Positions 15,592-24,690 of a stretch of 64,000 nt of DNA are shown here, piece by piece. A model generated the notes under the pieces. It was not told the origin of the DNA. It did no database searches and worked only from the letters and a program-made list of their open reading frames with translations. A program made the translations under genes and the position numbers. Source of the stretch: an uncultured Muribaculaceae bacterium (GTDB taxonomy: Bacteria; Bacteroidota; Bacteroidia; Bacteroidales; Muribaculaceae); NCBI GenBank assembly GCA_947629175.1, contig CANRCT010000008.1, positions 1-64,000 on the forward strand. Reading direction: 5' to 3'. Each line of letters begins with the position of its first letter. Position 1 is the first letter of the stretch.

Positions 15592-16995
15592 ATGAAAGCA
15601 ATCTGTTTCTATTTCCAGATTCACCAGCCGTTTCGCCTCAAGCGCTACCGCTTCTTCGATATAGGCAACGACCACTACTACTACGACGACTTCGCCAACG
15701 ACGACATCGTCAGCCGCATAGCGCGCAACTCCTATATCCCCGCAGCCGAAAGCCTGCTGAAGATGATCGAGGAGAGCAAAGGCACCTTCCGCTGCGCGAT
15801 ATCGGTCACCGGAACGGCACTCGAACAGTTCGAGCACTACGTGCCTGAATTCATCGACCTGCTCAAGCGTTTGGCCGACACCGGCAAGTGCGAATTCCTC
15901 GCCGAGACCTACGCCCACTCCCTGTCGTCGCTCGCCGATCCGGAGGAGTTCGCCGCACAGGTCAAGGCCCACGACGCCAAGATCGAGCAGCTCTTCGGAG
16001 TGAAGCCCAAAGTGCTCCGCAACACAGAGCTTATCTACTGCGACGAGATGGCCCCGCAGATCTACGAGATGGGCTACAAGGGCGTGATCACCGAGGGCGC
16101 CAAGCACATCCTCGGCTGGAAGAGCCCCAACTACGTGTATGCGGCCGCCACACAGCCCAAACTCAAGCTCCTGCTCAAGAACTCAAAGCTCAGCGACGAT
16201 ATCTCGTTCCGTTTCTCCAATCCTGAATGGGACGCATATCCCCTGACAGCCGACAAGTATATCGACTGGATCGCATCCACTCCCGCCGACGAGCAGATCA
16301 TCAACCTCTTCATGAATCTCGAGACCTTCGGCGAGATGCAGAGCCGCGACACCGGCATCTTCCAGTTCCTCGAAGCTCTTCCCCGCTTCGCCAAAGAGCG
16401 CGGCATCGACTTCTGGACCCCTTCGGAAGCCGTGCAGAAACTCAAAGCCGTGGGCGAGCTCTCGGTCATGCACCCGATCTCCTGGGCCGACGAGGCGCGC
16501 GACACATCGGCATGGCTCGGCAACAAGCTCCAGCAGGAGGCATTCGACAAGCTCTACTCCGTGGCTGAGCGCGTGCGTCTGTGCGACGACCGCCGTCTGA
16601 AGCAGGACTGGAACTATCTCCAGGCATCCGACCATTTCTTCTATATGGCCACCAAACACTTCGCTGACGGAGCCGTACACTCCCACTTCTCGCCCTACGA
16701 CACGCCATTCCAGGCATTCACCAACTACATGAACGTGCTGGCCGACTTCATCGTGCGCGTAGAGGAGCAGTACCCCCTGACCATCGACAACGAGGAGCTC
16801 AACTCGCTTCTGACCACCATCCGCAACCAGGAGCGCGAGATAGAGCAGCTCAACAAGGAGGTCGGATCGATGCGCCAGAACCTCGAACATTACAACGAGG
16901 AGCACCTTCTCCGCCAGAAACAGGCAGAGCCCGAGGCAGAGAAAGCTCCCGCCAAGAAAAAGCCCGGACGCAAGCCCGCGGCCAAGAAAGCCTGA
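15592..16995 (+). CDS. GH57 family alpha-glucan hydrolase/transferase with basic C-terminal tail
   Basis: 467 residues. GH57 features are clear: the start AICFYFQIHQPFRLKRYRFF, the block VLRNTELIYCDEMAPQIYEM, EMGYKGVITEGAKHILGWK, and LFMNLETFGEMQ. Residues about 400-445 form a heptad-like helix (REIEQLNKEVGSMRQNLEHY). The extreme C-terminus is Lys/Pro/Ala-rich (KKKPGRKPAAKKA), not part of the catalytic fold. GH57 enzymes act as alpha-amylases, 4-alpha-glucanotransferases or branching enzymes; the operon context points to intracellular glycogen handling. There is no signal peptide. Confidence 0.88.
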   Translation: MKAICFYFQIHQPFRLKRYRFFDIGNDHYYYDDFANDDIVSRIARNSYIPAAESLLKMIEESKGTFRCAISVTGTALEQFEHYVPEFIDLLKRLADTGKCEFLAETYAHSLSSLADPEEFAAQVKAHDAKIEQLFGVKPKVLRNTELIYCDEMAPQIYEMGYKGVITEGAKHILGWKSPNYVYAAATQPKLKLLLKNSKLSDDISFRFSNPEWDAYPLTADKYIDWIASTPADEQIINLFMNLETFGEMQSRDTGIFQFLEALPRFAKERGIDFWTPSEAVQKLKAVGELSVMHPISWADEARDTSAWLGNKLQQEAFDKLYSVAERVRLCDDRRLKQDWNYLQASDHFFYMATKHFADGAVHSHFSPYDTPFQAFTNYMNVLADFIVRVEEQYPLTIDNEELNSLLTTIRNQEREIEQLNKEVGSMRQNLEHYNEEHLLRQKQAEPEAEKAPAKKKPGRKPAAKKA

Positions 16996-17094
16996 AACAG
17001 GCCTGTATCGTAATCCGAACGTCGTGGCAAAACACGGCGAAGGTTAAATACATTGCAAGATTTTTACCTAAAACAATCAGCATAAAATGCTAAA

Positions 17095-17136
17095 CAGCCC
17101 GGCTCCCTTGATGGAAAGGTGGCCGGGCTGCTTTTT
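17095..17136 (+). terminator. Rho-independent terminator of the glycogen operon
   Basis: CAGCCCGGC at 17095-17103 pairs perfectly with GCCGGGCTG at 17122-17130, followed by CTTTTT. The interval 17137-17268 has no other feature I can support. Confidence 0.8.
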
Positions 17137-17268
17137 ATGCCTCCGGGCACGCCTGCCATGCCGGCGCCCAAATATCCCTCAGGCCACAATAACGGCACTC
17201 CCGCGACGTTATCATATCAGACGGTGAAAGATATCACCGCCCGAAAACCGCCATTTCACATTCAACCG

Positions 17269-18087
17269 ATGAAAAGTATCTTTGCCGCCCTCAGGCGCCT
17301 TGCGCCGGCAGCCGTCATGGCGCTGAGCCTTGCGGCGTGCCACACCACCAGCCACCTCACATACATGGAGAACCTCGGCGATTCGCGCCAGGGCACGCTC
17401 TCACGGTCAGACTACAAAGTGACCATACAGCCCGAGGACGAGCTGCAGATCATCGTCACCTCGGCGATACCGGCGGCCACGTCGGAATACAACCTGCCCA
17501 ACAGCAATGCCTCATTCTCCACCGGCACCGGAAGCATTCTCACCGACAGCCAGCAGCAGAGCTATTTTGTTGACCGCGACGGCAATATCGCATTCCCGAA
17601 ACTCGGCGCCATACATGTGGCCAGCCTTACCACGGCCGAGCTGCGCGAAAAGCTTCTGCAGCAGATAGGGAAGCATGTCAAGGATCCCAACGTCAGAGTG
17701 CTCATCACAAATTTCCACGTCAACGTGATGGGAGAGGTGCGCAATCCCCACCGCATACATGTCGCATCCGAACGATTCTCCATATTCGACGCTCTCGCAG
17801 CCGCAGGCGACATGACCGAATACGGCCGGCGCGACAACGTCACCGTCATCCGCGAGGAAGCCGACAGCGCACGCTATGTGCGGCTCGATCTGCGCGATCC
17901 GGCCATCACGGCATCGCCCTACTACTATCTCCGGCAGAACGACGTAGTGATAGTGGAACCCAACGACATCCGCCAGGCCAACTCCCGCTACAACCAGAAC
18001 AACGCCTTCAAGCTCTCGGTCATATCCACCATCGTGGGAGCCGTGTCGGTCATAGCGTCACTTGTGATAGCTCTCGCAGTCCACTGA
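17269..18087 (+). CDS. Wza-like polysaccharide export lipoprotein
   Basis: 272 residues from ATG 17269. The lipobox is LSLAAC with Cys at about residue 23. Next comes the polysaccharide export (Poly_export) domain: VTIQPEDELQIIVTS, then YFVDRDGNIAFPKLG and a SLBB-like segment VMGEVRNPHRIHV...FDALAAAGDMTEYGRRDNV. Unlike E. coli Wza, the C-terminus carries a hydrophobic helix (VISTIVGAVSVIASLVIALAV), as in many Bacteroidota homologues. It forms the outer-membrane exit for surface polysaccharide and is first in a four-gene operon. A longer frame from 17119 begins inside the preceding terminator and was not used. Confidence 0.85.
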   Translation: MKSIFAALRRLAPAAVMALSLAACHTTSHLTYMENLGDSRQGTLSRSDYKVTIQPEDELQIIVTSAIPAATSEYNLPNSNASFSTGTGSILTDSQQQSYFVDRDGNIAFPKLGAIHVASLTTAELREKLLQQIGKHVKDPNVRVLITNFHVNVMGEVRNPHRIHVASERFSIFDALAAAGDMTEYGRRDNVTVIREEADSARYVRLDLRDPAITASPYYYLRQNDVVIVEPNDIRQANSRYNQNNAFKLSVISTIVGAVSVIASLVIALAVH

Positions 18088-18112
18088 TCAAGCATCATAC
18101 CGATCCTCTACC

Positions 18113-19351
18113 GTGCTGAAGACTGACCGCATATGCGTATGGATTTTCATCGCCGTCCTGGCGCTGCTGCTTCCGTCGGTGAAGTGGCTCAAGCCTGTCG
18201 ACGAGATGGCGGCGCTATGCCTCGCATTCCTGGCTATGGCCGACTGCGTGGTCAACGGCGCGTGGCGCCGCTACATGCTCCTGTGGGTCATTATGGCCCT
18301 GCTCGCCCTCTATGCGGCATATTCGCTCACAGCCGTCAGCTACAATACAGCTTATGCTGTCGCGGTCGATTATGTGATCCAGCTCAAACCGTTCGTGCCC
18401 TTCGCAGTATTTCTGGCCGTGGCCCCACGGCTTACAGACTCCGACCGGCGTCTCCTCCGCGCCATAGCCATAGTCAACGCCGCCGCGGCATGCGTCATAT
18501 CGTTCTTCAGCCAGTCGGCAGTCGATTCCCTCATACAGCATATAAGCTATGTCGGCCTGGCAGCTGTGCTGAGTTTCCTGACGTGGCTCCTGTGCTCCGT
18601 CGGGCCCGACGGCCGCATCTCCTCCCGCGACAAAGCTACCGCTTTCCTGCTCCTGGCCATGGGGCTGCCGTGCGGACGTTCGAAATTCTACGGCACCTGC
18701 GTGGTGGCTCTCTATTTCCTGACATTATACCTGCGCCGGAATCGGCCCATGCCCGCGCGCTATCAGCTGCTGACAGGTCTGACGGTGGGAATCATAGTGG
18801 CGGCCGTAGGCTGGAGTAAATTCCGCTTCTATTTCATCGACATGGGAAGCGATCTGCGCAACGGCGGCATCGAATCGATGGCGCGCCCCGCGCTCTATGC
18901 CGCCGCCGCGCTGATCATGGTCAGCCACGTGCCTTTCGGAAGCGGACTCGCCTCCTTCGCCAGCCATGCTTCCGGCGAAGTGCACTATTCGAAAATCTAC
19001 TACGAGTACGGGCTCAACAACGTCTACGGTCTGACACCGTCGGAGCCCGACTTCGTCTGCGACGCATTCTACCCCTCGCTCGCCCAGTTCGGCGTAGCCG
19101 GACTGCTGCTCTTTGCCGCCTTCTGGTTCTACATCGGCGCCCTGCTCAGAAGGATACGCCGCCGGCTTCCCGACGGCCAGGCGCTCTTCGCCGTAGCCTG
19201 GACGGCGATACTCTTCATTTTTATCGAAAACATCGCGAGCACCACTTTCGTGCAGTCGGCCGGACTCTACTGCATGATGATGCTCGGCATGATATGCTCA
19301 ATGGCTCCCGAAGCCGACAAAACATCCACTATTCATGGCTACAACCCCTGA
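18113..19351 (+). CDS. Polytopic membrane protein, probable O-antigen/EPS polymerase (Wzy/ligase-like)
   Basis: 412 residues, start GTG at 18113. About ten or eleven hydrophobic helices, with a large loop near residues 280-330 containing the polar GLTPSEPDFVCDAFYPSLAQFGVAG. A long extracytoplasmic loop late in the protein followed by 'D..y...l..fG..G' is the usual mark of O-antigen polymerases and ligases. The position between the Wza-like and Wzz-like genes supports a Wzy role. Sequence in this family is poorly conserved, so the call rests on topology and context. Confidence 0.7.
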   Translation: MLKTDRICVWIFIAVLALLLPSVKWLKPVDEMAALCLAFLAMADCVVNGAWRRYMLLWVIMALLALYAAYSLTAVSYNTAYAVAVDYVIQLKPFVPFAVFLAVAPRLTDSDRRLLRAIAIVNAAAACVISFFSQSAVDSLIQHISYVGLAAVLSFLTWLLCSVGPDGRISSRDKATAFLLLAMGLPCGRSKFYGTCVVALYFLTLYLRRNRPMPARYQLLTGLTVGIIVAAVGWSKFRFYFIDMGSDLRNGGIESMARPALYAAAALIMVSHVPFGSGLASFASHASGEVHYSKIYYEYGLNNVYGLTPSEPDFVCDAFYPSLAQFGVAGLLLFAAFWFYIGALLRRIRRRLPDGQALFAVAWTAILFIFIENIASTTFVQSAGLYCMMMLGMICSMAPEADKTSTIHGYNP

Positions 19352-21410
19352 CAAAAACGAGATCGATCTACGCCGCATCATGCGCGCCATCCGTTCCCGC
19401 CGCTGGATCTACCTGGCGGGATGCGCTGCAATAGCCTCCATGGCCATAGCCTTCTGCTGCATCACCCAGCCGCGCTACGAGTCGACGGCCACAATGCTTA
19501 TAGAGGACAGCTCGACGGATCAGGTGCAGAACTCCAATCCTATGGCCGCCATGATGCGCACGTTCTCGATCGGGGGGGCATCTGCTGCCAGCGTCGACAA
19601 CGAGCTTCTTCTCGTCAACACCATGGACGTCATGCGGCGCACAGTCGTAGCGCTCGGCCTCAACACCGAGCTGTCGGAGCGCAACGGACTGCGCAAACGG
19701 CTCCTCTTCAATGATGCGCCCCTGAAAGTCACTATGAGGCCTGCAATACTCGACACTCTTACCGTCCCCGCAAAAGCCGAACTGACGCTTCACGCCGACG
19801 GCAGGCTGTCGGCGTCGGTTAAAGCCGGACGGTTCAGCACATCGGCCGGCCCGTCGCCTCTTCCCATGAGCATTTCCACGCCGATCGGCGACATCACCGT
19901 GGCCCGGAGCGCATCGGCCGACTCATCATCGGTCAGCGGAGCCGACCGCCGTTATCTCGCTGTGATCACCGGCACGCAGGAAGCCGCCAACAATCTGTAC
20001 AAAAAAGTCATCATCGACATTGCCGACAAGCTCGCCGACGGCATCACGCTCTCGATCACCGACGTAGGCCGTGAGCGCGGTCGGGCGATACTCGACGAGG
20101 TGATGCGCCAATACAACTTCAAGCGGCTCGAACGCACCCATGCGATCGCCGAAGCCGAGCTCCGCTTTCTCGACGGACGCATAGCCGATATATTCTCCGA
20201 ACTGACCGAAAGCGAGAAGCTCGTGGAGAAATTCAAGACCAAGGCCAACTTCGTCAGTATCGGCAACGAGGCTCCGATACTTCTCGAAAAAAGTCTCGAC
20301 TCCCACGAGGAGACCCTGAAGACCACTGCCGAGATAGCATATTTTGAGCAGATACTCGCCACTCTGCGCGAAGGTCACACCGGACTGCTCCCGGCCGTCG
20401 TCATCCCCGGGTCGTCGTCGAGCGCGGGAACCGAGAGCGGCCCCAACGCCATAATCGCCGCCTACAACGAGCAGGTCATGCTCCAGCAGGAGCTGCAGCG
20501 GTCGGCCAAGCCGGGCAATACCGCACTCATCGCCGCCGAACAGCGCATCGAGCAGCTGCGTATGAGCATCATCAGCTCATTCACCCAGCTCCTTGAGGGT
20601 GCGCGCCACGCGGAGCAGCGCCGCAAGGGGGCGACAAGCCAGCTTGACACACATCTTCACGCCCTCCCTACGTATGAGCGGCAGTTCATGGAGCTCTTCC
20701 GCGACAACGCTATCAAAAACGAGCTGTATACATTCCTCCTGCAGAAGCGCGAGAACGCCCTGCTGCAGCTCCACTCCGAGACCACCTCGGGATTCATCAT
20801 CGACCGGGCTGTGACCTCGCTCAAGCCATCGAAGAAGCGGCCTGCGATCGTGATGGCGCTGGCGCTCTTCGCCATGATCGGCTTCGTCGGAGCGGGAGTG
20901 GCATTCACCCTTCGCCGCCGCGACACGCTTCTCGATCCGTTCGACCTGCGCCGGTGGGGGCTCGAAGAGCGCACCGTAGCCCTGTCGCTCTCTGACCCGA
21001 GGCCCGGCATCGTAAGTCTGCGCTCACTGCTGACCGACCGGCATGAGCCGCTCGCTGTCTACGCGGCTCTGATCGACGCCCCTGACACCGCCCTCCAAAA
21101 CCTTACATCGGCCATGGAACGCTCCGGACTCGCCGTCGTCATCCCCGACATAGCCGACAGCTCCGACAACGATCCGCTTCTATCCCCGGCATTCTCCAAA
21201 GAAGTGTCAGCCGTCACGGCCTCGGGCGCGTATGCCATCGTCAGGATTCCCGACCCGATGCATTTCGACGAGCTGCGCCATCAGATCGACGCCCCCGCGG
21301 GCGCTCTGCTCGTCATGGCCGGCAAAGGGCAGCTGAAGCGCCGCGGACTCGCCGACCGTCTGAAGGGGATCGATCCGTCCCACGTGGCCATAGCCATAGT
21401 AGCGCAATGA
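19335..21410 (+). CDS. Wzz/GNVR polysaccharide co-polymerase with degenerate tyrosine-kinase-like domain
   Basis: 691 residues, overlapping the previous gene by 17 bases. The first TM helix is WIYLAGCAAIASMAIAFCCI (about 24-43), followed by the Wzz hallmark YESTATMLI. A long coiled-coil periplasmic region (about 210-470) follows. The second TM helix is IVMALALFAMIGFVGAGVAF (about 502-521). The remaining 165 cytoplasmic residues occupy the place of a BY-kinase domain and end in an ATPase-like strand (VAIAIVAQ), but no Walker A or Tyr-rich tail is seen. It probably sets chain length without kinase activity. Confidence 0.82.
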   Translation: MATTPDKNEIDLRRIMRAIRSRRWIYLAGCAAIASMAIAFCCITQPRYESTATMLIEDSSTDQVQNSNPMAAMMRTFSIGGASAASVDNELLLVNTMDVMRRTVVALGLNTELSERNGLRKRLLFNDAPLKVTMRPAILDTLTVPAKAELTLHADGRLSASVKAGRFSTSAGPSPLPMSISTPIGDITVARSASADSSSVSGADRRYLAVITGTQEAANNLYKKVIIDIADKLADGITLSITDVGRERGRAILDEVMRQYNFKRLERTHAIAEAELRFLDGRIADIFSELTESEKLVEKFKTKANFVSIGNEAPILLEKSLDSHEETLKTTAEIAYFEQILATLREGHTGLLPAVVIPGSSSSAGTESGPNAIIAAYNEQVMLQQELQRSAKPGNTALIAAEQRIEQLRMSIISSFTQLLEGARHAEQRRKGATSQLDTHLHALPTYERQFMELFRDNAIKNELYTFLLQKRENALLQLHSETTSGFIIDRAVTSLKPSKKRPAIVMALALFAMIGFVGAGVAFTLRRRDTLLDPFDLRRWGLEERTVALSLSDPRPGIVSLRSLLTDRHEPLAVYAALIDAPDTALQNLTSAMERSGLAVVIPDIADSSDNDPLLSPAFSKEVSAVTASGAYAIVRIPDPMHFDELRHQIDAPAGALLVMAGKGQLKRRGLADRLKGIDPSHVAIAIVAQ

Positions 21411-22552
21411 AGATCGCCGTAGCCGGCACCCGCGGCTTTCCGGGCATACAGGGTGGCGTGGAGACCCACTGCGAGGAGCTTTATCCGCGCCTCGCGGCGA
21501 TGGGCGCCGACGTGACAGTCATGTGCCGCCGACCCTACATGGCACCCGACGCTCCCGCAGCGTGGCGTGGCGTGAGGCTTCTGCCCCTCTGGTCGCCCCG
21601 CCGGCAGTCGACAGAGACGATCGTACACACATTTTTAGCCGTCATCAGGGCGCGCATGACCGGAGCGCGCATAATGCATCTCCACGCCTGCGGCCCAGCG
21701 CTCATGGCCCCGCTCGCACGCCTGCTCGGCATGAAGGTGGTCACCACCCTCCACGGCCACGATTACCGCCGCGCCAAATGGGGCCGCATGGCCCGCGTGG
21801 CCCTTCGCCTGGGCGAGCGCACGGCCCTCGCATGCAGCAACGCCGTCATATCCATATCGCCCGCCATCACCGAAGCGCTGCGCGCCCGAAGCGGATCGCG
21901 CTGCCGCATATTCACCATTCCCAACGGCGTCAATCCTCCGGCGCCCGATGCCGCCGACCGTCAGTGGCTCGCATCGCTCGGCGTCAAGCCAGGCCGATAC
22001 GTTGTGGCGGTCGGACGCCTTGTGCCTGAAAAGGGGCTCCACACACTCATCGAGACCGCTCCTGCTCTGCGCGAGGCCGGCCTGCGGATCGTCGTGGCCG
22101 GAGGAGCCGACCACCCGACGGCCTACTCCGAGGCGCTGAAGCGGCTTGCCGCCGAGATGGGTGTAGTGATGACCGGAGCGGTCAGCCACCGGCGCGTCCA
22201 CGCGCTTCTGGCCGACGCCGCCCTCTTCGTCATGCCCTCGCTCCACGAAGGGCTCCCCATCGCCCTCCTCGAAGCCATGAGCCACGGCCTCGACGTGGCC
22301 GTCAGCGACATCGAGCCGTGCCGCCTGCCGCAGCTCGCTTCATCCGATCTCTTCCCACCCGGCGATGCCGCCGCCCTCGCCTCCCTTATCCTCGCCAAGA
22401 CTTCGACATCATCACGTATACAGGGCGACGCCCCTGATGCGGTCGGAAATCCCGCCAACGCAGTCGCACCCGCGCGCCGCAGCTACGACCTCTCGGCCTA
22501 CGACTGGGACAGCATCGCCGCCTCCGTTCTCGCCATCTACCGCTCCCTCTGA
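21407..22552 (+). CDS. GT4-family glycosyltransferase of the exopolysaccharide operon
   Basis: 381 residues, starting in the ATGA overlap with the Wzz gene. The N-terminus MKIAVAGTRGFPGIQGGVET is the DUF1972/GT4 rhamnosyltransferase-type start (GTRG.P..yGG.E). The C-terminal GT-B domain has VAVGRLVPEKGLHTLIE and the SLHEGLPIALLEAMSHG E-x7-E motif. It probably transfers a sugar from a nucleotide donor to the growing repeat unit at the inner face of the cytoplasmic membrane; donor and acceptor are unknown. No initiating sugar transferase or flippase is present nearby, so the operon depends on genes elsewhere. Confidence 0.85.
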   Translation: MKIAVAGTRGFPGIQGGVETHCEELYPRLAAMGADVTVMCRRPYMAPDAPAAWRGVRLLPLWSPRRQSTETIVHTFLAVIRARMTGARIMHLHACGPALMAPLARLLGMKVVTTLHGHDYRRAKWGRMARVALRLGERTALACSNAVISISPAITEALRARSGSRCRIFTIPNGVNPPAPDAADRQWLASLGVKPGRYVVAVGRLVPEKGLHTLIETAPALREAGLRIVVAGGADHPTAYSEALKRLAAEMGVVMTGAVSHRRVHALLADAALFVMPSLHEGLPIALLEAMSHGLDVAVSDIEPCRLPQLASSDLFPPGDAAALASLILAKTSTSSRIQGDAPDAVGNPANAVAPARRSYDLSAYDWDSIAASVLAIYRSL

Positions 22553-22570
22553 AAGCGACAGTCTCAACTG

Positions 22571-22785
22571 CCCCCGCGGCTCATCTGCGAAGATCCGCTG
22601 CCCGATATACACCAAACCCCGCCATGGCCTGCTGCGCAAGCCATGGCGGGGTTAACGGTATTATATGGTCTCAGACCAATCTTCCCTCCGACGGGAGCCT
22701 AAGGTCAGGGCTTCGGGTCGAGAGAGAATGAGTAGAAGGTGAAGATCGTCTCCTCCTCGTCGCTGACGGGCATACGGCGCACGCC
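22571..22785. repeat. Direct repeat copy A
   Basis: This stretch matches 25022-25234. The first 28 bases (CCCCCGCGGCTCATCTGCGA and on) are identical, the middle is a hairpin whose arms differ between copies, and the last 122 bases (22664-22785) are identical to 25113-25234. The hairpin here is AACCCCGCCATGGC/GCCATGGCGGGGTT at 22615-22653, a perfect 14-bp stem that may also terminate the exopolysaccharide operon. Identity to copy B stops abruptly at 22785. Confidence 0.9.
22705..22785 (-). pseudogene. 3' fragment of a propeller lipoprotein gene
   Basis: Within repeat copy A, the last 26 codons plus stop of the lipoprotein gene at 25154-26317 are duplicated exactly (GVRRMPVSDEEETIFTFYSF, then SLDPKP and TGA). 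No start or upstream homologous body exists here; upstream sequence turns A/T-rich and belongs to the next gene. It is a remnant left by recombination or insertion. Confidence 0.75.
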
Positions 22786-22816
22786 TACGTTTTCGTACCT
22801 CTCTTTGGAAAAAAGA

Positions 22817-23254
22817 TCAGTATTTTCTAACTCCAGGCAATAATCTGTAATCAAATGTTCCATCGGGCATACGTTCCATCAATATCGGATAACTGCTCTC
22901 CTCATAAGTACTTTTTACAAATGCGTTATTCCTGTCAATTACAACATTCTTCCTTGACAGAATATCATTGCCAATTTCAATCTTAAGCTTCTTTTCATTC
23001 CCTATTCGGGTAAACACAAACAAAACTTTATTGTTATCGATATATTTCTTTAGAAATGATTCGGATTTATGAATACATGAAGTACATCCTACTCGAGGCA
23101 TTATAACAATACTGTCATATTGCGAAATGTCTTGACTTTCAAAAACAGTTTCCATTTTATCAGTCAGAAAAGCACGATAACTCTTATGATTGTCGCATGC
23201 TGACAACAAAAACGCCATCGCTACCACGCCGGCCAACGGCCATTTGTTTTTCAT
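22817..23254 (-). CDS. Thioredoxin-like lipoprotein of the NVEALA/propeller cassette
   Basis: 145 residues. Lipoprotein signal ending in FLLSACDN. The middle has SIVIMPRVGCTSCIHKSESF: a hydrophobic strand followed by CTSC and a helix, the layout of a thioredoxin-type active site, then VLFVFTRIGN and a late hydrophobic strand SYPILMERMPDG. This looks like a small TlpA-like redox protein, but the domain is short and the assignment is tentative. Its start overlaps the stop of the upstream propeller gene by four bases. Base composition is much more A/T-rich than the flanking genes. Confidence 0.6.
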   Translation of the reverse strand: MKNKWPLAGVVAMAFLLSACDNHKSYRAFLTDKMETVFESQDISQYDSIVIMPRVGCTSCIHKSESFLKKYIDNNKVLFVFTRIGNEKKLKIEIGNDILSRKNVVIDRNNAFVKSTYEESSYPILMERMPDGTFDYRLLPGVRKY

Positions 23255-24414
23255 ATACTTACAGGCTTAAAGGTGCGGAACATCAGATAATCGTCATCAT
23301 CAGAATAAGAGTGTATACTTAATCCTCTTGGAGACACAAACATATGTATAAAACTGCCATGATAGTCATCAAAATCGGTTTCAGCTATTTTATTGAAATC
23401 ATGGTCAAGCACAATCACTGTTATTGGACGCGGTACGTTGACCCCTTGAAAGTCATTAATATTGACTCCCTGGCGTACAGGCCGGATAAGTACACGATAA
23501 TAAACATCGTTCCATCGGTCATATTTTATGCCCTTGTAAGCATAACTTCCGTACAAATGTGATTCATCGTAGGGATTATCAGCAGCCGAGATATCTATAT
23601 CGCGGTCGGTACCGGCGAAATATGATTGATACGTAAGTGTATTGAGATCATATACTCTTATGCTGTCGGAGGCTGGAAAACTTACCACTATGGTGTTTCT
23701 GTCTCCTACACAATAGTCGGGAACAAGATAGAGAAAAGGGTTCCACCTATTTGAATCTATCGTCTTATAATCCGAGGGATATTCAGCAAAAGTTCTTATA
23801 GTCTTCTCTGTTGTATCCATTAATGCCATCGTCTGCACTCTTGCAGGATCTTCTGTGTCTGATGCCGCATAGGAAGGATGTCCAGACATTAGGATTTTAC
23901 CATCCAACATAACGAGCGGCGATATGGAAGTAGCCCTTAATTGAGGCAATATACCATTGCTTATCGTTAAGTCTGTCAAAGGGATTCCACCAACTATAGA
24001 TCCGTTATGATCTATGATAGTAAAATTCTTATTCCAATAATTATATATGTAAATACTATCATCACTATGATAATAAACACCGCCTGAATTTGCGAGATCC
24101 ACAGCATCTGGCCCTTGAGATGCTATTTTAATTACATCCGTCTCTTCAAAATCAGAAAAATTAAAGAAACACAAACTTTTCATGGACATATTCAAATACA
24201 TCAACCTAAACGAGACATTACTATCTATAGGCTGAATATACGTCGCAATCTGTGTTGTGGAATCATTAAGGTGAAACACATATGGGCTTTCTTCTGACAC
24301 CTTCATGTCATATGATTTGGCATTATAATCTGTGCCACATGAAATAACTATTAATGAGACCAGCATCAACAATGCTGATCTCATTAAAGATTCCATTGAT
24401 CTGATTGCGATCAT
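23251..24414 (-). CDS. BF3164-type TolB-like 6-bladed beta-propeller lipoprotein
   Basis: 387 residues from ATG 24414, chosen because it forms an ATGA overlap with the stop of the NVEALA gene; ATG codons at 24429, 24396 and 24384 are alternatives. The lipobox is LIVISCG. The body has recurring propeller strands (YYHSDDSIYIYNYWNKNFTI, FLYLVPDYCVGDRNTIVVSF) and the family ending DYHGSFIHMFVSPRGLSIHS...DDDYLMFRTF. In Bacteroidales this lipoprotein family is typically encoded beside NVEALA peptides; its ligand is unknown. Strongly A/T-rich. Confidence 0.75.
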   Translation of the reverse strand: MIAIRSMESLMRSALLMLVSLIVISCGTDYNAKSYDMKVSEESPYVFHLNDSTTQIATYIQPIDSNVSFRLMYLNMSMKSLCFFNFSDFEETDVIKIASQGPDAVDLANSGGVYYHSDDSIYIYNYWNKNFTIIDHNGSIVGGIPLTDLTISNGILPQLRATSISPLVMLDGKILMSGHPSYAASDTEDPARVQTMALMDTTEKTIRTFAEYPSDYKTIDSNRWNPFLYLVPDYCVGDRNTIVVSFPASDSIRVYDLNTLTYQSYFAGTDRDIDISAADNPYDESHLYGSYAYKGIKYDRWNDVYYRVLIRPVRQGVNINDFQGVNVPRPITVIVLDHDFNKIAETDFDDYHGSFIHMFVSPRGLSIHSYSDDDDYLMFRTFKPVSI

Positions 24415-24656
24415 ATGGTTTTCCAACATGGGTGCTCGGCATTCTTGATCGCGGCGCAGATTTCACCGGCACCTCCGATTTCAGCCACACAACCACCTAC
24501 ATTCAGAGCGTCATTTGAACTGTTCTCACACCCTGCTACTGCCTCGACACCATCAAGCGAAACAGATGATTCGTTCTCCATAGAACGGTTTTGGCACACC
24601 ACAACTGCTAATGCAGAACATAGAATTGTACCAAAGATTAACAACATTTTTTTCAT
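24411..24656 (-). CDS. NVEALA-family small secreted peptide
   Basis: 81 residues from ATG 24656 (MKKMLLIFGTILCSALAVVV), preferred over 24680 because a signal peptide then begins directly. After the signal comes SVSLDGVEAVAGCE, a variant of the 'l.NVEALA' motif that names the family, and then a cysteine-containing tail (GGCVAEIGGAGEICAAI, HPCWKTI). Family members are exported small proteins of unknown function found next to BF3164-type propellers, as here. First gene of the cassette, with a promoter at 24683-24690. Confidence 0.7.
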   Translation of the reverse strand: MKKMLLIFGTILCSALAVVVCQNRSMENESSVSLDGVEAVAGCENSSNDALNVGGCVAEIGGAGEICAAIKNAEHPCWKTI

Positions 24657-24682
24657 AATATATTGTATAAGGTAATACATTG

Positions 24683-24690
24683 CAAATGTA
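24683..24690 (-). promoter_or_regulatory. -7 box of the NVEALA cassette
   Basis: TACATTTG on the minus strand, 26 bases upstream of ATG 24656. Confidence 0.6.

Noticed and set aside
17277-17284. TATCTTTG promoter-like box near the Wza-like gene
   Set aside because: It lies inside the first codons of the gene. Moving the start downstream would remove the lipoprotein signal, so the match is probably chance.
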